Positions 14,480 to 21,610 of a stretch of 30,097 nucleotides of DNA are shown piece after piece; position 1 is the stretch's first letter, and every line of letters begins with the position of its first letter. The stretch spans positions 1 through 30,097 of the forward strand of contig CABUWB010000001.1 in assembly GCA_902495025.1 (NCBI GenBank), in the 5' to 3' direction. A program made the position numbers and the translations under genes. The notes below the pieces were generated by a model. That model worked only from the letters and a program-made list of their open reading frames with translations, made no database searches and was not told the origin of the DNA. The stretch is from an uncultured Eubacteriales bacterium. Its GTDB lineage: Bacteria; Bacillota; Clostridia; Lachnospirales; CAG-274.

Positions 14480-16117
14480 GTGGATTGGAAAGAATTATTT
14501 GATAAATGTATTTTAGAAAGAGGCTTTGATTATTACATAGAAGGAGCAGTTGATAATATTGATATATCCGAAGATATAATATGCGCTGAGGTTGAGGGTA
14601 CAGAGCCTTATCAAGTTGAAATAAACATGGAAAAGGGTGAAATTACGGATATGTACTGTTCGTGTCATTATGCTGAGGATGGTCAAAATTGTAAGCATAT
14701 GGCAGCTGTTTTGTATGAATATGAGAATAGGTGGAATACAGATAAAGATGACAAGGATACTTCCGAAACTGCAGCGACATTGGTAAGTGGTGCAGATGAG
14801 GGTGTTGTCAGAGCATTTCTTGCTGAAATACTTGAAAAAGATGCCAGGCTTTATATAAAATTTAAGAATATGGTTTCTCCACAAATAAGTGTAGCTGATA
14901 TAAAAAGTTTAAAAAATCAGATAGACGGTATGCTGTTCAGCTACGCTGACAAATATGGAACTATAGACTATAATTCGGCATGGGATTTTTGCAATGAGCT
15001 TGCGGAGTTTACTGATGATAATGTTCAAATACTTATAGACAGAGGTTATCTGGAAGAAGCTTTTGATTTAATTGTATACATATATAATGTTTTTAGCAGG
15101 ACAGATATAGATGACTCTGATGGAGGCTTATGTATGGTGTCAAATTCGTGCTGTGACAAATTGGAAAAAATAATATCCAAGGCTGGTGTTGAAATGAAAA
15201 CAAAGCTTTACGGCTATATCAAGGAGTGTATTGATAAAGAATTTATGTATTTCTTTGTGGATGATATTGAGGAGCTTTTATTTAATAAATTTAATGAAGA
15301 TGAATTTGTTAATGCAAACCTTGAGCTTACGGATAAAAAATTAATAGCAGCGGAGGAAATTACCGATTGTTGGAACAAACACTACAAAGCGAACCGATGG
15401 TTTAAAAGACATATTGAGCTGATGGATAAGCATGGTACAGGACTTGATGAAAAGCTTGAATATTGCAAAGCGCATTGGTATCTGAGCGAGGCGAGAAAGT
15501 TTTGCATCGAAACGTATTACAGTCGAAAAGACTATGATAAGACTATTGAGATATTAAAGGAAAGTATTGAACTGGATAAAGATTTTTACGGTACCGTGTC
15601 TGAGTACAGATGCAGGCTGAAGGATGTATATAAGGAGGCAGGCTATACCGAAAAATATATTGAGCTGCTTTGGGAGCTTGTGATTGGCAAGAAGAATTTC
15701 GAATTATATAAGGAACTGAAAGAACTGTATTCGTCAGAGGAGTGGTTAGAAAAACGTGAGATTTTATTTGACGGGGTTTCGGGCAGCTCTTTTGTGGCAG
15801 AATTATATAATGAAGAAAATTTGTATGACAGGCTTCTGGATTTTGTTTTGAATTCAGAAGGTTTATATGAAACAAATACGTATGCAAATGTGTTGTCTAA
15901 GCTATATCCCGATGAAATTTTGAGAAAATACCGAATAGAAATTGAAAAAATAGCAGTAAATACGGCTGACAGAAAGCGTTATCGGGATTGGGTCGGTATA
16001 CTTCGCCGTATGAAAAAAATAAAGGGTGGTGATGCGTTGGTTGATGAAATTGTCAGAGGGTGGAAGAAAGTTTATGCAAGAAGAAAAGCCATGATGGATG
16101 AACTTAGCAGGCTTTGA
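14480..16117 (+). CDS. SWIM zinc-finger protein
   Basis: A 545-residue protein. The SWIM motif is at residues 60-73: Cys60-x-Cys62, eight residues, Cys71-x-His73, followed by MAAVLYEY. SWIM domains chelate zinc and are thought to bind DNA or protein. The rest is long, mostly helical and charged, without catalytic motifs that I recognise. Clostridial proteins of this shape are usually monocistronic and uncharacterised, and they lack the SNF2 helicase that accompanies SWIM in larger homologues. The GTG at 14480 is chosen over the upstream TTG at 14450 because AGGGAG lies seven bases before it. It has its own promoter at 14398 and a terminator-like hairpin ~100 nt downstream. Confidence 0.85.
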   Translation: MDWKELFDKCILERGFDYYIEGAVDNIDISEDIICAEVEGTEPYQVEINMEKGEITDMYCSCHYAEDGQNCKHMAAVLYEYENRWNTDKDDKDTSETAATLVSGADEGVVRAFLAEILEKDARLYIKFKNMVSPQISVADIKSLKNQIDGMLFSYADKYGTIDYNSAWDFCNELAEFTDDNVQILIDRGYLEEAFDLIVYIYNVFSRTDIDDSDGGLCMVSNSCCDKLEKIISKAGVEMKTKLYGYIKECIDKEFMYFFVDDIEELLFNKFNEDEFVNANLELTDKKLIAAEEITDCWNKHYKANRWFKRHIELMDKHGTGLDEKLEYCKAHWYLSEARKFCIETYYSRKDYDKTIEILKESIELDKDFYGTVSEYRCRLKDVYKEAGYTEKYIELLWELVIGKKNFELYKELKELYSSEEWLEKREILFDGVSGSSFVAELYNEENLYDRLLDFVLNSEGLYETNTYANVLSKLYPDEILRKYRIEIEKIAVNTADRKRYRDWVGILRRMKKIKGGDALVDEIVRGWKKVYARRKAMMDELSRL

Positions 16118-16219
16118 AATCTAGGAAAAACGAACATTTTATTAGAGCAATAGAAGTGATGTGGGATGCAGGATACAGCATAGTTTGATGGCACGAATTA
16201 CAATATGGACAAAGATAAG

Positions 16220-16253
16220 AGCAGTAATCGTTATTGTATAATTGATTACTGCT
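16220..16253 (+). terminator. Intrinsic terminator downstream of the SWIM gene
   Basis: A perfect 10-bp stem, AGCAGTAATC with GATTACTGCT, and a 14-nt loop are followed by TATTTTCT. It lies in the 283-nt gap before the ATPase gene. Confidence 0.75.
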
Positions 16254-16325
16254 TATTTTCTATAATATTTATATGGTTTTTTATTACATAAAAAAGTGCA
16301 AATGCACAAAAAATAGTAATGGCTA

Positions 16326-16364
16326 TTGAAATAAAATTGATTTGATGGTAAAATAATATTACCA
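16326..16364 (+). promoter_or_regulatory. Promoter with overlapping palindrome for the ATPase gene
   Basis: TTGAAA (16326-16331), 17 nt, TAAAAT (16349-16354). The inverted repeat TGGTAA-N7-TTACCA (16346-16364) spans the -10 and the likely start site, so a repressor bound there would block transcription. No regulator gene is adjacent, so the binding protein is unknown. Confidence 0.5.
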
Positions 16365-16400
16365 AAATTCGTGCAATGCACAGAGATAGGGAGTGATACT

Positions 16401-17654
16401 GTGGAGATTAAAAGAAATGCATATATTGAACAGTTAAAGATAAGAAAAGATAATGGGATGATAAAGATTATCACAGGAATCAGGAGGTGTGGAAAATCAT
16501 TCCTGTTATTTGTATTGTTTAAGAAGTATTTATTGGAGAGCGGTGTAGATAATGATCATATCATTGAGATTGCTTTGGACGGTATTGAAAATGAAGAGCT
16601 GAGAGATCCGAAAAAGTGTTATCAGTATATCAAGGACGCAATGAAAGATGAACAAAAGTATTATTTGCTTTTGGATGAAGTGCAGTTTATGCCTCGATTT
16701 GAAGAAGTGCTGAACAGCTTGCTTCGTATTAGCAATATTGATGTATATGTGACCGGAAGTAACTCTAAATTTTTATCAAGTGATATTGTAACCGAATTTA
16801 GAGGCAGAGGAGATGAAATAAGAATATATCCTTTATCGTTTGTAGAGTTCTATAATGCTTATGATGGAGATTATGATGATGCTTGGAATGAGTATATGAT
16901 ATATGGTGGACTTCCGCAGGTAGCACAGTTTTCTACGGAAAGACAGAAAGCAGAATACTTAAAAAATATTTTTACAAATGTTTATATTAAGGATGTGGTA
17001 GAGAGAAATAAGATTCAGAATGTTGATGAAATTGGAACTTTGGTGGATATTCTTGCTTCTGCCATAGGAGCACCTACAAATCCAACCAAAATATCAAATA
17101 CTTTTAAAAGTGAACGGGGTATTAATTACAGTAATAAAACCATATCCAAACATATTGATTATTTGGCAGAAGCATTTTTAATTTCTAAAGCTGACAGATA
17201 TGATATTAAGGGTAGAAAATATGTGGGGGCAAATCTGAAATACTATTTTTCAGATGTGGGACTTAGAAATGCCAGATTGAATTTCAGACAGCAAGAACCT
17301 ACTCATATTATGGAGAATATTGTTTATAACGAATTGCTTGTGCGTGGTTACAATGTGGATGTTGGTATTGTGGGTGTATATGCAAAGAATAGTGAAGGAA
17401 AGAGAGTTCATAAGCAGTTGGAGGTTGATTTTGTAGTAAATCAAGGCAGTCAGAGGTATTACATTCAGGTGGCTTATGATATGATTTCTGAGGAAAAGCA
17501 GACACAGGAGCTTAATTCGTTAAGAAACATTCCGGATTCGTTTAAGAAGATTGTTATAGTAAATGGAACGAAAAAGCCGTGGAGAAATGATGAAGGATTT
17601 GTAATCATGGGCATGAAATATTTTCTTCTTAATGCAAATAGCTTGGAGTTTTAA
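16401..17654 (+). CDS. AAA family ATP-binding protein with DUF4143 domain
   Basis: A 417-residue protein of the AAA_14/DUF4143 type, common and patchily distributed in anaerobic bacteria, with no firmly established role. Walker A is Gly26-Ile-Arg-Arg-Cys-Gly31-Lys32-Ser33 and Walker B is the YYLLLDEVQ strand with Asp92-Glu93. A sensor-like TGSNSKFLSSD follows, then an arginine-rich segment and the PLSFVEF motif. The C-terminal half has a winged-helix-like part and a DUF4143 nuclease-like fold with LEVDFVVNQGSQRYYIQVA, whose Glu-x-Asp...Gln pattern resembles PD-(D/E)XK enzymes. The GTG at 16401 fits AGGGAG upstream and the family N-terminus MEIKR. It stands alone, next to gene debris. Confidence 0.88.
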   Translation: MEIKRNAYIEQLKIRKDNGMIKIITGIRRCGKSFLLFVLFKKYLLESGVDNDHIIEIALDGIENEELRDPKKCYQYIKDAMKDEQKYYLLLDEVQFMPRFEEVLNSLLRISNIDVYVTGSNSKFLSSDIVTEFRGRGDEIRIYPLSFVEFYNAYDGDYDDAWNEYMIYGGLPQVAQFSTERQKAEYLKNIFTNVYIKDVVERNKIQNVDEIGTLVDILASAIGAPTNPTKISNTFKSERGINYSNKTISKHIDYLAEAFLISKADRYDIKGRKYVGANLKYYFSDVGLRNARLNFRQQEPTHIMENIVYNELLVRGYNVDVGIVGVYAKNSEGKRVHKQLEVDFVVNQGSQRYYIQVAYDMISEEKQTQELNSLRNIPDSFKKIVIVNGTKKPWRNDEGFVIMGMKYFLLNANSLEF

Positions 17655-17712
17655 TGGGGGTAAACGGCATAGGTGGCTTTGGGTAATGTGTATATTATCT
17701 GCAAATCCGCTG

Positions 17713-18003
17713 TTTCAATGGCTTTACCCTATATGGGACGGGGATAGTCTTGACTGGAAGGAATACGGTGTGAATGATGAAATCAAGCGTGTGCTGGAAC
17801 ACAAGGCACTTGGAAATGGGTCAATCATACTTTTTCACAATGATGCGAAGTACACGCCTGATGCGCTTGACTCAATTTTGAAGGGGTTAAAGGAAAAGGG
17901 CTATGAGATTGTACCTATAAGTGAGCTTATATACAAGGACGATTATTACATGAACCATGAGGGGCGGCAGATACATAACGGCTCAGAAACGACAACGCAA
18001 TAA
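17713..18003 (+). pseudogene. C-terminal fragment of a polysaccharide deacetylase (NodB-like)
   Basis: The translation from about 17722 reads like the end of a NodB-type deacetylase: an Asp-Ser-Leu-Asp-Trp-Lys-Glu-Tyr-Gly motif, a helix with KRVLEHKALGNGSIILFHND, then TPDALDSILKGLKEKGYEIV and a basic tail. The His-Asn-Asp after the IILF strand matches the conserved HD-like motif late in the domain. The N-terminal catalytic half (the TFDDG and HSxxH motifs) is absent, and the sequence directly upstream is the end of the ATPase gene. The open frame starts upstream inside that gene and has no ribosome site of its own. It is therefore a 5'-truncated remnant, probably left by the insertion or rearrangement that brought the ATPase gene. 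Confidence 0.75.
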
Positions 18004-18043
18004 ACAACAAATTATGTTAAAATAAAAAATAGTTTTAAACAAG

Positions 18044-18070
18044 GGCGTTACACCGTTTTGGTGCAGCGCC
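18044..18070 (+). repeat. Imperfect hairpin inside the gene-debris region
   Basis: An 11-position stem (GGCGTTACACC with GGTGCAGCGCC, one mismatch and one G-U pair) closes a 5-nt loop. No T-tract follows. It may be the remains of a regulatory leader or terminator belonging to one of the lost genes. Confidence 0.35.
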
Positions 18071-18147
18071 AGTTTACATTCCATGATTTTATCGAATTGG
18101 GATATTTATCTTTTCATTTTCCAGTCACTGCATCCATATTTGCATGT

Positions 18148-18225
18148 ACAATAATAGTAATCGAGCACGATATGGATTTTGTAAAGCAGACGGATGATAC
18201 GATAACGGTGCTGCATGAGGGCAGC
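18148..18225 (+). pseudogene. Fragment of an ABC transporter ATPase resembling urea transporter UrtD
   Basis: About 26 residues, TIIVIEHDMDFVKQ followed by TDDTITVLHEGS, match the switch/H-loop region of UrtD-type ATPases (Val-Val-Glu-His-Asp-Met-Glu-Phe-Val, then Val-Thr-Val-Leu-His-Glu-Gly). The His of the H-loop is kept. The rest of the ATPase (Walker A, signature, Walker B) is missing, and the frame runs straight into a histidine-kinase fragment. It is a remnant without its own function. Confidence 0.65.
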
Positions 18226-18345
18226 GGTGTATGTCTTGCCATTGTGGACAAAATTATGAAACGCCATGGCGGCAGGGTGGAGGCGTTTGGCGAGGTGGAT
18301 AACGGGGCGCAGTTCAAGCTGTTTTTTCAGAATAAGCTGACATAA
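18220..18345 (+). pseudogene. C-terminal fragment of a sensor histidine kinase (G2 box onward)
   Basis: About 41 residues, GSGVCLAIVDKIMKRHGG then RVEAFGEVDNGAQFKLFFQN, match the G2 box and last strands of a HATPase_c domain (the usual GxGxGLAIVxxIxxxHGG). The second conserved glycine of the G2 box reads Cys. All upstream kinase parts are missing. It is fused in frame to the UrtD-like fragment through a shared Gly-Ser (GGCAGC at 18220-18225), which looks like a deletion joining two genes at a microhomology. Confidence 0.7.
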
Positions 18346-18397
18346 TAAAGCGCTGTAACTGTTATCTGTGCACAAAAAATAATGTTCTTAAATTACA

Positions 18398-18426
18398 TTT
18401 ACAAAACGGTATATCAGGTTTAATAT
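18398..18426 (+). promoter_or_regulatory. Promoter candidate for the ureohydrolase gene
   Basis: TTTACA (18398-18403), 17 nt, TAATAT (18421-18426). A start near 18433 would give a ~75-nt leader almost filled by the hairpin at 18444-18479. Confidence 0.45.
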
Positions 18427-18443
18427 GTTCCTATACAAAAACA

Positions 18444-18479
18444 AAGGCGTTTAAATGATGGTAAGCATTTAAGCGCCTT
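18444..18479 (+). terminator. Leader hairpin/terminator before the ureohydrolase gene
   Basis: A 14-bp stem (AAGGCGTTTAAATG with CATTTAAGCGCCTT, one G-U pair) and an 8-nt loop are followed by CTATTATTTT. Its right edge is only 29 nt before the ATG at 18509, so no promoter can fit between them. It either stops transcription coming from the debris region or acts as an attenuator in the ureohydrolase leader. Confidence 0.7.
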
Positions 18480-18508
18480 CTATTATTTTAGGGCAGGAGG
18501 AATATATT

Positions 18509-19408
18509 ATGGAATATGAAGTACAGAAGCATTTACATTATGCAGGCATACCCAGCTTTAATTTATACCCTGTAACACAGGATTTAGACGGTGTTGATAT
18601 TGCAATTATGGGCGTACCCTTTGACAGCGGCGTAACCAACAGACCCGGAGCAAGGTTAGGCCCCAGAACAATAAGAAACTGCAGCCAGCTTACAAACTGC
18701 TTCAGCTATCCATGGGATTATAAAATAAGCAAAACCGCAAAGATAATTGACTACGGTGATGTGGGTTACTATGTGGGCGCAAACACAACAAAGTTTATGC
18801 TTGATGAAACCTATACCCATGCAAAGAGGATTTTAAGCTCGGGCGCAAAGTTGCTTACCTTAGGCGGTGACCACACAATACCCTACGGTATGGTAAGGGC
18901 TGCAAGCGAAAAATACGGCAAGCTGGCACTGCTCCACTTTGATTCGCATCAGGACAGCACACCAAGTGAAAACGGCAACGTGTCCCATGCAAACTTTGCA
19001 TACGATTTGCAGGCGGAGGGCTGTATTGACCCAAGCCGTTCGGCGCAGGTGTTTATCCGTACCGAAATGACAGAGTGCGGCTACAATATATTCTATGCGC
19101 AGGAGGCTGTGTTTATGGATATGGAGGAGCTGGCGGCAAAGCTGAAGGCTATTGTGGGAGATATGCCTGTTTACATTACCTTTGATATTGATGCGCTTGA
19201 CCCCTCTGCAGCTCCGGGAACAGGCACACCTGTTATCGGCGGCCCGTCTGCGGCGCAGGTGAGAAAGCTGCTTTATAATCTCAGGGGCATTAATGTTGTT
19301 GCGGCGGATTTGGTTGAGGTGCTGCCTGCTTATGATCACAGCGAGATTACGGCGCTTGCGGCGGCAACCATTGCACAGGATTTATTATATTTAATGGATA
19401 ATAAATAA
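18509..19408 (+). CDS. Ureohydrolase (arginase/agmatinase family), substrate uncertain
   Basis: A 299-residue binuclear-manganese hydrolase expected to cleave urea from a guanidino compound. The metal ligands are all present: His122 in LGGDH, Asp145-Ser-His147-Gln-Asp149, and Asp226-Ile-Asp228-Ala-Leu-Asp231-Pro. Agmatinases usually have Asp-Ala-His-x-Asp and a His-Gly-Thr-x-Phe loop; here these read DSHQD and His160-Ala-Asn-Phe, so the substrate pocket differs. The EVLPAYDHSEIT segment is family-like. The start is fixed by GGCAGGAGG. A lipoprotein substrate-binding gene follows after 21 nt, so the two probably act together on an imported guanidino or amine compound. Agmatine, guanidinobutyrate or guanidine itself cannot be told apart by eye. 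Confidence 0.88.
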   Translation: MEYEVQKHLHYAGIPSFNLYPVTQDLDGVDIAIMGVPFDSGVTNRPGARLGPRTIRNCSQLTNCFSYPWDYKISKTAKIIDYGDVGYYVGANTTKFMLDETYTHAKRILSSGAKLLTLGGDHTIPYGMVRAASEKYGKLALLHFDSHQDSTPSENGNVSHANFAYDLQAEGCIDPSRSAQVFIRTEMTECGYNIFYAQEAVFMDMEELAAKLKAIVGDMPVYITFDIDALDPSAAPGTGTPVIGGPSAAQVRKLLYNLRGINVVAADLVEVLPAYDHSEITALAAATIAQDLLYLMDNK

Positions 19409-19429
19409 TAATTCAAGGAGGAAAAAATT

Positions 19430-20461
19430 ATGAAGAAGAAAATTTTAAGTTTAATGTTGGGTCTTGTTATGGCACTTTCGGTTACTGCCTGCGGCGACAG
19501 CAGTGGCAGCGGCAGCACCAGCACCGAGGGTGAAATACAGGAGGCGGCAGCTGAAATGCCGGAGGTAACACTTGGCACAACCTCATGGCCAACCAATATG
19601 TTTTTCTATCTGGCACAGGAAAAAGGTCTGTTTGAGAAAAACGGCGTAAAGGTAAATATTCAGGACTTTGCCTCTACAACCGAAAGTACAAACGCCTTTG
19701 TCGGCGGTCAGCTTGATTTTTGTACCTTTGCATCATCTGAAACCATTTCTCCGTTCTATCAGGACGCAGATATGGCAGTAGTGCTTGAAACGGATAAGTC
19801 CAACGGCTGTGAGGGTCTTGTTGCTACATCAGATATTAAGAGCATTAACGATTTAAAGGGCAAGACGGTTGCAACACAGGTGTACAGCGTTGACCATATG
19901 TTTCTGCTTACCCTGCTTGATGAAAACGGTATGACAGAGGACGATATTAATATTGTGGATATGTCAATTCAGGAGTCGGGCAATGCCTTTGTTGCAGGTC
20001 AGTGTGATGCGGCATGTATCTGGGACCCATATTTCTCACAGGCTAAGAGTGCAGGTGGTACGGAGCTTTTCTCCTCTGCCGATAACCCTGACCTTATAAC
20101 AGACGTTTTATGTGCGTCCAAAACCTTGTGCAGTGAAAACCCAAAGGCTGTTGAGGGCGTAATCAGAGGTTTCTTTGATGCTGTTGATTACTGGAAGGCT
20201 AATCCCGACGAGGCAAACGAGTTTATGGGTGAAAAGCTGGGCGTTGACGGCGAGGAATTTGCCGCTGAGGTTGAAGGACTATTAATTTCAACTCCCGAGA
20301 GCGTTAAGGAGGCATTTACTGAGGCTGACAGTTATAGCTACTGGGGCTATACACAGAATACTGTAAAGGACTTTATGTATGAGCTTGGCGTGCTTGACAG
20401 CAATGACAAGGACTGTGGTGATATGATTGATTCCAGCTTTATTGACGCTATTGCAGGATAA
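19430..20461 (+). CDS. ABC transporter substrate-binding lipoprotein (SsuA/TauA/NMT1-like)
   Basis: A 343-residue lipoprotein. The signal peptide ends in the lipobox Val18-Thr-Ala-Cys21, followed by a Ser/Gly-rich linker. The mature part has the NMT1/SsuA-like fold: a LGTTSWPTNMFFYLAQEKGLF first strand and helix, GGQLDFCTFASSETI, SINDLKGKTVATQ and a central AACIWDPYFSQA motif. Related proteins bind nitrate, sulfonates, taurine, pyrimidine precursors or guanidino compounds. No permease or ATPase gene is adjacent, so it must share a transporter encoded elsewhere, or its partners were lost with the debris upstream. It is co-transcribed with the ureohydrolase and ends at a strong terminator. Confidence 0.9.
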   Translation: MKKKILSLMLGLVMALSVTACGDSSGSGSTSTEGEIQEAAAEMPEVTLGTTSWPTNMFFYLAQEKGLFEKNGVKVNIQDFASTTESTNAFVGGQLDFCTFASSETISPFYQDADMAVVLETDKSNGCEGLVATSDIKSINDLKGKTVATQVYSVDHMFLLTLLDENGMTEDDINIVDMSIQESGNAFVAGQCDAACIWDPYFSQAKSAGGTELFSSADNPDLITDVLCASKTLCSENPKAVEGVIRGFFDAVDYWKANPDEANEFMGEKLGVDGEEFAAEVEGLLISTPESVKEAFTEADSYSYWGYTQNTVKDFMYELGVLDSNDKDCGDMIDSSFIDAIAG

Positions 20462-20472
20462 TGTAATTTTAA

Positions 20473-20505
20473 GGCTGCTGTAGAATGATTACGGCAGCCA
20501 TTTTT
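20473..20505 (+). terminator. Intrinsic terminator of the ureohydrolase operon
   Basis: The stem GGCTGCTGT with ACGGCAGCC (one G-U pair) and a 9-nt loop is followed by ATTTTTG. It lies 12 nt after the substrate-binding protein stop. Confidence 0.9.
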
Positions 20506-20521
20506 GTGCTTTAAACATAAA

Positions 20522-20546
20522 AAAGTGCGCTGCATGAGCGCACTTT
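20522..20546 (-). terminator. Intrinsic terminator of the SDR gene
   Basis: A perfect 10-bp stem, AAAGTGCGCT with AGCGCACTTT, encloses a 5-nt loop. Read on the minus strand it runs into a T-tract, so it serves the convergent SDR gene, 29 nt from its stop codon. Confidence 0.85.
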
Positions 20547-20575
20547 AATTTATGTATTATGTATACAGTTTAAAA

Positions 20576-21376
20576 TCAAGGCTGCTTGCCGATATAAGCA
20601 AGGATACCGCCGTCAACGTAAAGTACGTGACCGTTTACTGCATTTGATGCCTCAGAAGCGAGGAATACAGCAGGACCTGCAAGCTCAGAAGGCTGTAACC
20701 ATCTCTCAGCAGGTGTCTTAGCGATAATGAAGGAATCGAATGGGTGTCTTGAACCGTCAGGCTGTCTTTCTCTTAAAGGAGCAGTCTGAGGAGTTTCAAT
20801 ATAACCAGGTCCGATACCGTTGCACTGGATGTTGTACTTGCCGTACTCAGAGCAGATGTTTCTTGTAAGCATCTTAAGACCGCCCTTTGCAGCAGCGTAA
20901 GCGGAAACTGTTTCACGGCCAAGCTCACTCATCATAGAGCAGATGTTTATAATCTTGCCATGACCCTTCTTAATCATGCTTGGGATAACTGCCTTTGATA
21001 CGATGAATGGAGCGTTAAGGTCAACGTCGATTACCTGACGGAACTCAGCAGCTGTCATTTCGCACATAGGTATTCTCTTGATGATACCAGCGTTGTTTAC
21101 AAGGATGTCGATTACGCCAACTTCCTTCTCGATAGCAGCAACCATATTGTTTACCTGCTCCTCGTTTGTAACGTCACAAACATAACCCTTAGCGTCAATG
21201 CCTGCTTCCTTGTATGCAGCAAGACCCTTGTCCACAAGCTCCTGCTTGATGTCGTTGAATACGATAGTAGCGCCTGCCTTAGCCATACCGCTTGCAATAG
21301 CAAAGCCGATACCGTAGGAAGCACCTGTTACGAGAGCAATTTTACCCTCTAATGAAAAGTTTACAGAATTATCCAT
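20576..21376 (-). CDS. SDR family oxidoreductase, gluconate 5-dehydrogenase-like
   Basis: A 266-residue classical short-chain dehydrogenase. It has TGASYGIG (residues 18-24) for NAD(P) binding, NNAG (95-98), and the catalytic Ser147, Tyr160-x-x-x-Lys164. The C-terminal GPGYIETPQTAPLRE loop, the RHPFDSFIIAKTPAERW segment and the VLYVDGGILAYIGKQP end are typical of 5-keto-D-gluconate reductases/gluconate 5-dehydrogenases. The start at 21376 is supported by GGAGG on the minus strand; the longer frame has an unlikely hydrophobic N-terminus that overlaps the promoter. It stands alone, convergent with the lipoprotein gene and divergent from the capsule-regulation operon. Sugar-acid metabolism is the likely role. 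Confidence 0.88.
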   Translation of the reverse strand: MDNSVNFSLEGKIALVTGASYGIGFAIASGMAKAGATIVFNDIKQELVDKGLAAYKEAGIDAKGYVCDVTNEEQVNNMVAAIEKEVGVIDILVNNAGIIKRIPMCEMTAAEFRQVIDVDLNAPFIVSKAVIPSMIKKGHGKIINICSMMSELGRETVSAYAAAKGGLKMLTRNICSEYGKYNIQCNGIGPGYIETPQTAPLRERQPDGSRHPFDSFIIAKTPAERWLQPSELAGPAVFLASEASNAVNGHVLYVDGGILAYIGKQP

Positions 21377-21422
21377 TATTAAGACCTCCATAATATTTTT
21401 AAGCTTTTTCAAACTTATATAT

Positions 21423-21451
21423 ATAATACCACAAAAAAGCAGAATTGTCCA
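21423..21451 (-). promoter_or_regulatory. Promoter for the SDR gene
   Basis: On the minus strand TGGACA (21451-21446), 17 nt, TATTAT (21428-21423). It sits ~45 nt upstream of the SDR start and confirms the shorter protein. Confidence 0.7.
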
Positions 21452-21541
21452 TAGTATGATTGTTATATTTACACAAAAAAATAGAATAATACAATGTAAC
21501 ATTAAATTTGAGAACAATTTTTGTGTAAAATAAAGTTTTTC

Positions 21542-21570
21542 TTGATTTTTTTCCGTCTGTGCGTTATAAT
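21542..21570 (+). promoter_or_regulatory. Promoter for the capsule-regulation operon
   Basis: TTGATT (21542-21547), 17 nt, perfect TATAAT (21565-21570), followed by an AAT trinucleotide run (about 21573-21588) and GGAG before the ATG at 21611. It is the only strong promoter recognised between 21.5 and 25.7 kb. Confidence 0.8.
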
Positions 21571-21610
21571 CAAATAATAATAATAATAGCTATATTGGAG
21601 AAATGTGTAA

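Noticed and set aside
18346..18508. Known guanidine (ykkC-type) riboswitch in the ureohydrolase leader
   Set aside because: Apart from one simple hairpin I could not see the conserved ykkC core or the paired ACGR loops of the mini-ykkC class.
21377..21517. Longer, hydrophobic N-terminus for the SDR protein
   Set aside because: The promoter (21423-21451) and a GGAGG site place the start at 21376; the extension is not family-like.
21573..21590. AAT trinucleotide run as a phase-variable promoter element
   Set aside because: It lies downstream of the -10 in the leader, and triplet runs in AT-rich DNA are common, so there is no support for switching.
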